Assembly (NCBI GenBank): GCA_026874595.1
Contig: CM049307.1
Coordinates: 43,344,362-43,408,361 of the forward strand
Direction: 5' to 3'
Origin: Sipunculus nudus
Lineage: Eukaryota; Annelida; Sipuncula; Golfingiida; Sipunculidae
DNA: 64,000 bases
In this document: piece by piece, positions 60,001-64,000 of the stretch
Position numbering within the stretch: the first letter of the stretch is position 1
Layout of the letters: the number at the start of each line of letters is the position of its first letter
Made by a program: the position numbers and the translations under genes
The notes under the pieces: model-generated
Told to the model about the DNA's origin: nothing
Database searches by the model: none
What the model saw: the letters and a program-made list of their open reading frames with translations, nothing else

Positions 60001-63000
60001 TATGTATTTTTTTTATGAAATGTATACAGTTGAAATATAGCTAATTAACAACATAAAACAGGGCAAACAAAGCCTGATCTCAAATTCTGCTGAGGCAGGA
60101 AAATAATGAACAAATGTTTGTATTAAATCCTCATTTTTTTTATCAAATCAATTATTTTCTAATTTAAGTTTATATTTCTATACATTTCCAATTTAACATA
60201 TATATCTGAATATAAAAGTTGATTCATAATTCTCAATTGCATCATCATAAATCTCAATCTTGTCAGATAACACCAAATCATGCATACAAATGTTTATTTT
60301 TTACCACAAAAATATATCTTTTAAATCTGCAAAACAATAAATATCTGAAAATAATACTTGATTTAGATTTCACAATTTTTAATTGTGTCTTTATTTATCC
60401 ATAATGTGCTTCATATTTTATAATAATTTAAGCATACTGATGGGTTCAATTATATTTGTTAAAATCATTTAAAAGAAAATTGATTTCTTTAAAAATGCTA
60501 CATTACACAACATTGCATCTTCTGGATTACACCTTGAATAATTTTTTTCAAGGAAAGTTTTTGCATATCGGAGTGGAAACAGCATCACAATTAAGGAGAT
60601 ACAGTGAAAACAATAACAATTACTGCATAACACTTGGTGGGTTTGGTTTGCGGGGGGTTGGGGGTGGGGGGGGTGATTTGGGTGGTGATATAAGAATAAC
60701 TGTACACCTGTCACAGCAGGGGATCTCCCCTAGTGACTGTAACAAATCAGAAACCCTGGCATAGCTGACCTCCAGAAACCTGGAGTGGGACCCTGCATCT
60801 GTAATCAAAGCAAGTGACTACAGAAAAAAAAAATCAACAACTAGCTTCATTTTCAAGCTTTTATTTTCAAATTTCAGATTTAGACAAACTAAATATTTAT
60901 GTTTACATGCTGTGAAAATTAAATCAATGGTGCTTACAGGAAAAAAACGTGCCATGGTCAAAGTTTGGCAAAATTTTAGGTACTGATTTTTTTTTATGCT
61001 AATAACTTAAAAAGTTTACAAAATTCAGATCTAATTTTGGGTAAACAATTGAATCTTAATTAAACATAGTTATATACTTGAGAAAATATACTCTAGTTTC
61101 AAAATTTTTCATGTTAAGTGAGTTATTATTTTTCCTGATTTTTTACAAAGTCCATTATGTTTGGGCCCATAACTTAAAGAATTTATATTTTACAGACTTA
61201 ATTTCTGGCATGTACATAGGAACTATATAGAGGAATATTTATGGTAAATATGAGGAAAAACAGATGAGTGGTTTTGATATTAGGCAGTCCTGAAGTGTGA
61301 AAATAGGATTTTAATAAAATATTCAGGTTTTTCCTTAATTTCTCAAAGGAACCAAGTAGCAAAGACCCAGTTTTCGGCTTGGTTGGAGATCTTGGGGACA
61401 TCTAACATTATGCTGAATTTTGGATTCCTAGGTCTTACGGTTTCAAAACGTGCCACATCTACGGACGGACGGACGGACGGACAGACGGATGGACGACAGA
61501 CAATGGACCACGACTATAGCTCAGATGACTTATAGTCAGCTGAGCTAAAAACTAAAACACATTGAGAAATTGGACCAAAATTTGATAATATTGTTTTTAA
61601 GCTGGAGAGAATTTTTTTTCAGATAGACACTCCAAAACCAATCCCAACCAAGGTATGCACAAGAGCAATCACTGACCCAAATTTGCAAGAAATCAGATAA
61701 AATTTAGGAAAGTTATTGCACAGAAACAAAAAACTTGATGGACAGACAAACATATGGACAGACAGACAAACCAAAATCAATGTCCTATGCATCCGCTGAG
61801 CAGGGGGACAATAAAGCAAGGCCTGGGACTTGTAACAGTTGCATGAGTGGTAACTTACTTGATCTTTTGCTCACCACCCTTGCTCTCCTTGTCAAGTTTG
61901 TTCACAAAGCGGAGGTTTCCACCCTGATAGGTGAACAACATCGGGCAGCAGTCATGTCCCTGAATAAAGAATCACGTCACATGACAATTAAATATAGGGA
62001 ATTCTCACGAAAAAACATCTGTACTTGTATTGTAAGTTTGTTATATTAACTCAACATTTCTGTTGTGTAAATAAAAAACTTAATATTTGATACCCCTGTC
62101 GAATTTATGGTTTTACATGGAATTATAATATTACATTAATATCTGCCTCTGACATGGGGGTATGCATTCATCCCTGTTTGTGTGTGTCTGTTCACAACAT
62201 AACTCAAACAATCATGAATGGAATTTCAGGAAATTTTCAGAGCATTTTGGGAAAGGACCAATCATGTATTGATCAGAATTTCGTTGTAGATCCGGCCCAT
62301 GATTCGGATCCAGGAACATCATCAAGGAATATCCATACATGAAGAGTCACTTATGCATGAATGAACCTGCGAATTAAGCCAAATAAGTGGGATCAAACAA
62401 GGTTTAGGGAGCACCCCACAGTAGGGACCCCTCACAAGGCAGAGGCTTGCATACCTTTAAATGCAGATTTCTAGTTTATCAATGTTTTATTAAATCATTC
62501 ATTCTGTGCTTAGTCATAACTTTCAATCTTACCCCGATGACAATGCTGTTCTCAGTTACCCAGGTGCAGCATGTGAAGGGAAGGTACTCAGTCTTTGTGG
62601 TTACAATGCTGCAATAATAATACATAAACATCAGTTATAATATTCTCCTTTTCTGTTGTACTCTCATGCAAGCATTTACATATATTCATATATGTGTTTA
62701 GGTTAACAAAATATGTCATTTTTCCAATACCTGTCTTGCTTTAATAAATATAATATATGTTTATGCCAAGAGCAAGTAAAATTAGTTCAGTGAAAGCCAA
62801 TATTAAGAGAGTTTGGCGTAAACTGATAAATGTTTAACTGATACTTTTGCTTCCTTTATATGTCAAACTTGTTCCTTTAATAATTCCTATACTGTATGTA
62901 CAAAATCTTCCCCATGTACTCCACAGACACTGGCTGAAGAAACTACAGTCAAACCTGTGTTATAAGACCACCCAAGGGACTGGCCAAAAGTGTTCTTAAT

Positions 63001-64000
63001 CCACAGGTAGTCTTATCAGACAGGTCAGTTATAACAAGTATGAATGTATATGGTTCACTCAAAGGTTGCCTCATAGACAGGTGGTCTTATTAGACTTGTG
63101 GTATTGTTAGACAGATGGTCCTAATAGACAGCTAGTTTATTAGACAGGTGATCTTTCTTACAGGTATCACTCTACTACTTTCAAAATGTTCAATGAACTG
63201 TTTTTACTGTTTAGATGTAACAAACATACACCAAAACTGACTAACAGGATATTATTCTGGCTTTATCAGGACACACCTGTGATTTTTAATAACTGCATTA
63301 TTATTTTGTACTTATCAGAACATTGTTATCATTTTATTTACTTTTATATCTAGTCTAAGTTAGTAACTAAGATATAGCCTGAGACTGCATTGTGTGGCCC
63401 AGTGGCACCAGCAATGCTCTCTGTACTTATGACTTGAGTTATAAACATATCTCACTTGTTGCCTTGGCCTGGTTCACCGACAGAGACACTGGAATCATGA
63501 CCGACCCACACCAGTCTCTCACCACTACCAGAGAAACACACATCATGCACCCAGCCACCTGAATCATATATAAGGTTGTATTGTAACAACTATGAAATAA
63601 ATCAATTAAAGGAAAGTACCTGTAAATAGTGGTGCTGATAACAGTAATAACTATGATATAATTAATACAAAGGAAAATACCTGGCTACAATACATAAAAC
63701 AAACATATTTCATGTTGAAATTTTTGGCATGTTAAAAGGTGAAATGCTAATATCGACTTGAGAAAAACAGAAACACAGCAGATCTTGTAGATAAATGCTG
63801 ATTAAAAACAGGTATAAAATTTTATAACTATATATAAGTATCAGTCACATGATCTAATCAAAAGAACATTGTTTTCACTGAACATATGAACTGGTCTAAA
63901 CAGACAAAGCTGCATTTTAACAACACTTTGCTAATAGTGGTTATATAAGTAAAAAAGATGTGGTTTTAACAACCAAACTGGTGGCTGTTCTTACCTCCAC
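57021..64000 (-). CDS. ARPC1: ARPC1 (Arp2/3 complex WD40 subunit), C-terminal half, partial
   Basis: ARPC1 (p40/p41-Arc) is a seven-bladed WD40 propeller and one of the seven subunits of the Arp2/3 complex, which nucleates branched actin filaments in the cytoplasm. Pieces read in - strand order: 64000-63995 (continues beyond the window), 63558-63456, 62608-62533, 61959-61859, 58841-58749, 57916-57826 and 57059-57021. All junctions are GT-AG and keep phase, giving about 168 residues of the usual roughly 370. Landmarks are [31 protein letters not shown], the MNLDKRA segment of the propeller insert, [15 protein letters not shown] and the C-terminus [12 protein letters not shown]. Invertebrates usually have one ARPC1 covering vertebrate ARPC1A and 1B. 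Confidence 0.96.
57262..57720 (+). repeat. Dispersed family of about 600 bp, copy 4 (inside last ARPC1 intron)
   Basis: It has CCTATTCCGATATCAGACTT, CCACGTGTTTATAACCCGAG with a G run, CATTCAACAAGGACATCTGG, TTTGTCAACACTGC and AGTAAACCAGAAATTCACAA in the same order as the copies at 17.1, 28.6 and 49.8 kb. It has the same + orientation, which is antisense to ARPC1. Confidence 0.72.
57826..57916 (-). CDS. ARPC1: ARPC1 exon, last WD40 blade
   Basis: The acceptor is TTATTACAG and the donor is AGA/GTAAGT. It completes Ser and encodes [20 protein letters not shown] followed by [10 protein letters not shown]. The FCTTG-D-G-x-x-x-I-W-D motif is the terminal WD repeat of ARPC1. Confidence 0.97.
58030..58332 (-). 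mobile_element. tRNA-derived SINE
   Basis: On the - strand the element starts near 58,332 with a tRNA-like head, GTAGCCTTGTGGTTAAGGCG, then GTTGGACTTCACAGCTG and a good B box, GGTTCAACCCC (near 58,270). A body of about 220 bp follows, ending in ACCTGTCCTTATAAAAAAAA, an A tail at 58,030-58,042. The head keeps recognisable internal promoter boxes but does not form a full tRNA gene. It lies in the ARPC1 intron in the sense orientation. No target duplication was identified by eye. Confidence 0.75.
58749..58841 (-). CDS. ARPC1: ARPC1 exon, propeller insert region
   Basis: The acceptor is TTATTTACAG and the donor is ATCTC/GTGAGT. It completes Asn and encodes [20 protein letters not shown] followed by [10 protein letters not shown]. 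This is the polar ARPC1 insert between blades (F-x-N-x-D-K-R-A is conserved), which in the complex projects towards partners. Confidence 0.95.
60890..61545 (-). mobile_element. Hairpin-terminus repeat, inverted copy in ARPC1 intron
   Basis: It ends on the + strand with a (GGAC)n run at 61458-61482, then TAGCTCAGATGACT-TAT-AGTCAGCTGAGCTA at 61516-61546. This is the reverse complement of the start of the 45.7 kb element. Inside, GGATTCCTAGGTCTTACGG matches GGATTCTAGGTCC-type words of that family in reverse. The left boundary is uncertain and only the right end is well supported. Confidence 0.6.
61859..61959 (-). CDS. ARPC1: ARPC1 exon, GHDCCPMLF blade
   Basis: The acceptor is CTTTATTCAG and the donor is ATCAA/GTAAGT. 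It encodes [20 protein letters not shown] followed by [13 protein letters not shown]. The GHDC.P.LF.Y motif is diagnostic of ARPC1. It enters in phase 0 and exits in phase 2. Confidence 0.97.
62533..62608 (-). CDS. ARPC1: ARPC1 exon
   Basis: The acceptor is TATTATTGCAG and the donor is GGG/GTAAGA. It completes Asn and encodes [20 protein letters not shown] followed by SIVIG. It aligns with the T-x-x-L-P-x-x-x-x-x-F-(I/V)-x-(D/E)-N-S-x-V segment before GHDC. Confidence 0.95.
62946..63172 (+). mobile_element. CAGT-ended MITE, copy 3 (in ARPC1 intron)
   Basis: It is flanked by TA; the left end is CAGTCAAACCTGTGTTATAA and the right end is ACAGGTATCACTC. It repeats the GTCTTAT(T/C)AGACAGG phrase at least four times and shares GGTTCACTCAAAGG with the copies at 8.9 and 14.5 kb. 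It is slightly longer because of extra internal phrase repeats. Confidence 0.65.
63456..63558 (-). CDS. ARPC1: ARPC1 exon, GGWVHDV blade
   Basis: The acceptor is TATGATTCAG and the donor is AACAA/GTGAGA. It completes Gly and encodes [20 protein letters not shown] followed by [13 protein letters not shown]. The G-W-V-H-x-V-x-F-S and H-D-S-x-V-S-V motifs are characteristic of ARPC1. Confidence 0.97.
63995..64000 (-). CDS. ARPC1: ARPC1 exon 3' end, cut by the window edge
   Basis: Six bases (GTGGAG on the - strand) precede a GTAAGA donor. The final G provides the first base of the Gly codon completed in the next exon. The exon continues beyond the window. Confidence 0.7.

Noticed and set aside
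61619..61819. Open frame of 67 codons on the - strand
   Set aside because: Rich in translated GACAGACAAAC-type simple repeats; part of a repeat region in an ARPC1 intron.

Overview
This is a slice of an animal nuclear genome, most likely a marine lophotrochozoan and probably a mollusc. It is AT-rich, has large introns with canonical GT-AG junctions, many (AT)n microsatellites, and many short repeats of the kind common in bivalve genomes. The species assignment is inference. Nothing bacterial or viral was recognised.

Two protein-coding genes can be reconstructed. The first is on the + strand and fills about 2.57-49.68 kb. It is a transmembrane channel-like (TMC) gene. At least 15 exons (21.8-49.7 kb, plus N-terminal exons at 2.6-4.0 kb and/or 13.05 kb) join in phase into a protein of about 740-790 residues. 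It carries the TMC signature CWETYVGQQLYKL and about ten hydrophobic segments. Two alternative N-terminal routes exist (promoter near 2.5 kb, or a TATA-preceded exon at 13.05 kb); both end in the same phase and join the same exon at 21,805.

The second gene is on the - strand at 57.0-64.0 kb. It is the C-terminal half of ARPC1, the WD40 subunit of the Arp2/3 complex. Seven exon pieces are visible, including the stop codon and a polyA signal; the 5' part lies beyond the right edge. The two genes converge tail to tail across about 7.3 kb (49.7-57.0 kb) with no recognisable gene.

The rest is intron or intergenic DNA rich in repeats. These include a decayed non-LTR retrotransposon with reverse transcriptase (47.4-48.8 kb), a tRNA-derived SINE (58.03-58.33 kb), a 338-bp MITE with a TTA target duplication (11.47 kb) and a MITE family with CAGT ends flanked by TA (8.9, 14.5, 62.9 kb). 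Others are a roughly 600-bp dispersed family in four places (17, 28.6, 49.8, 57.3 kb), a family ending in a near-perfect hairpin with internal units of about 310 bp (19.5, 45.7, 61.5 kb), and a five-unit array of about 180 bp rich in ATCGAT palindromes (26.9-27.8 kb).

The most unusual features lie inside the TMC gene. A 40-43 bp minisatellite in the intron after exon 6 repeats the 3' end of exon 6 together with its splice donor about nine times. A decayed copy of the start of exon 5 with its own acceptor lies 107 bp upstream of the real exon. Two phase-matched alternative N-terminal exons are present. A duplicated block carries a perfect DR1 nuclear-receptor-type half-site pair in each copy.
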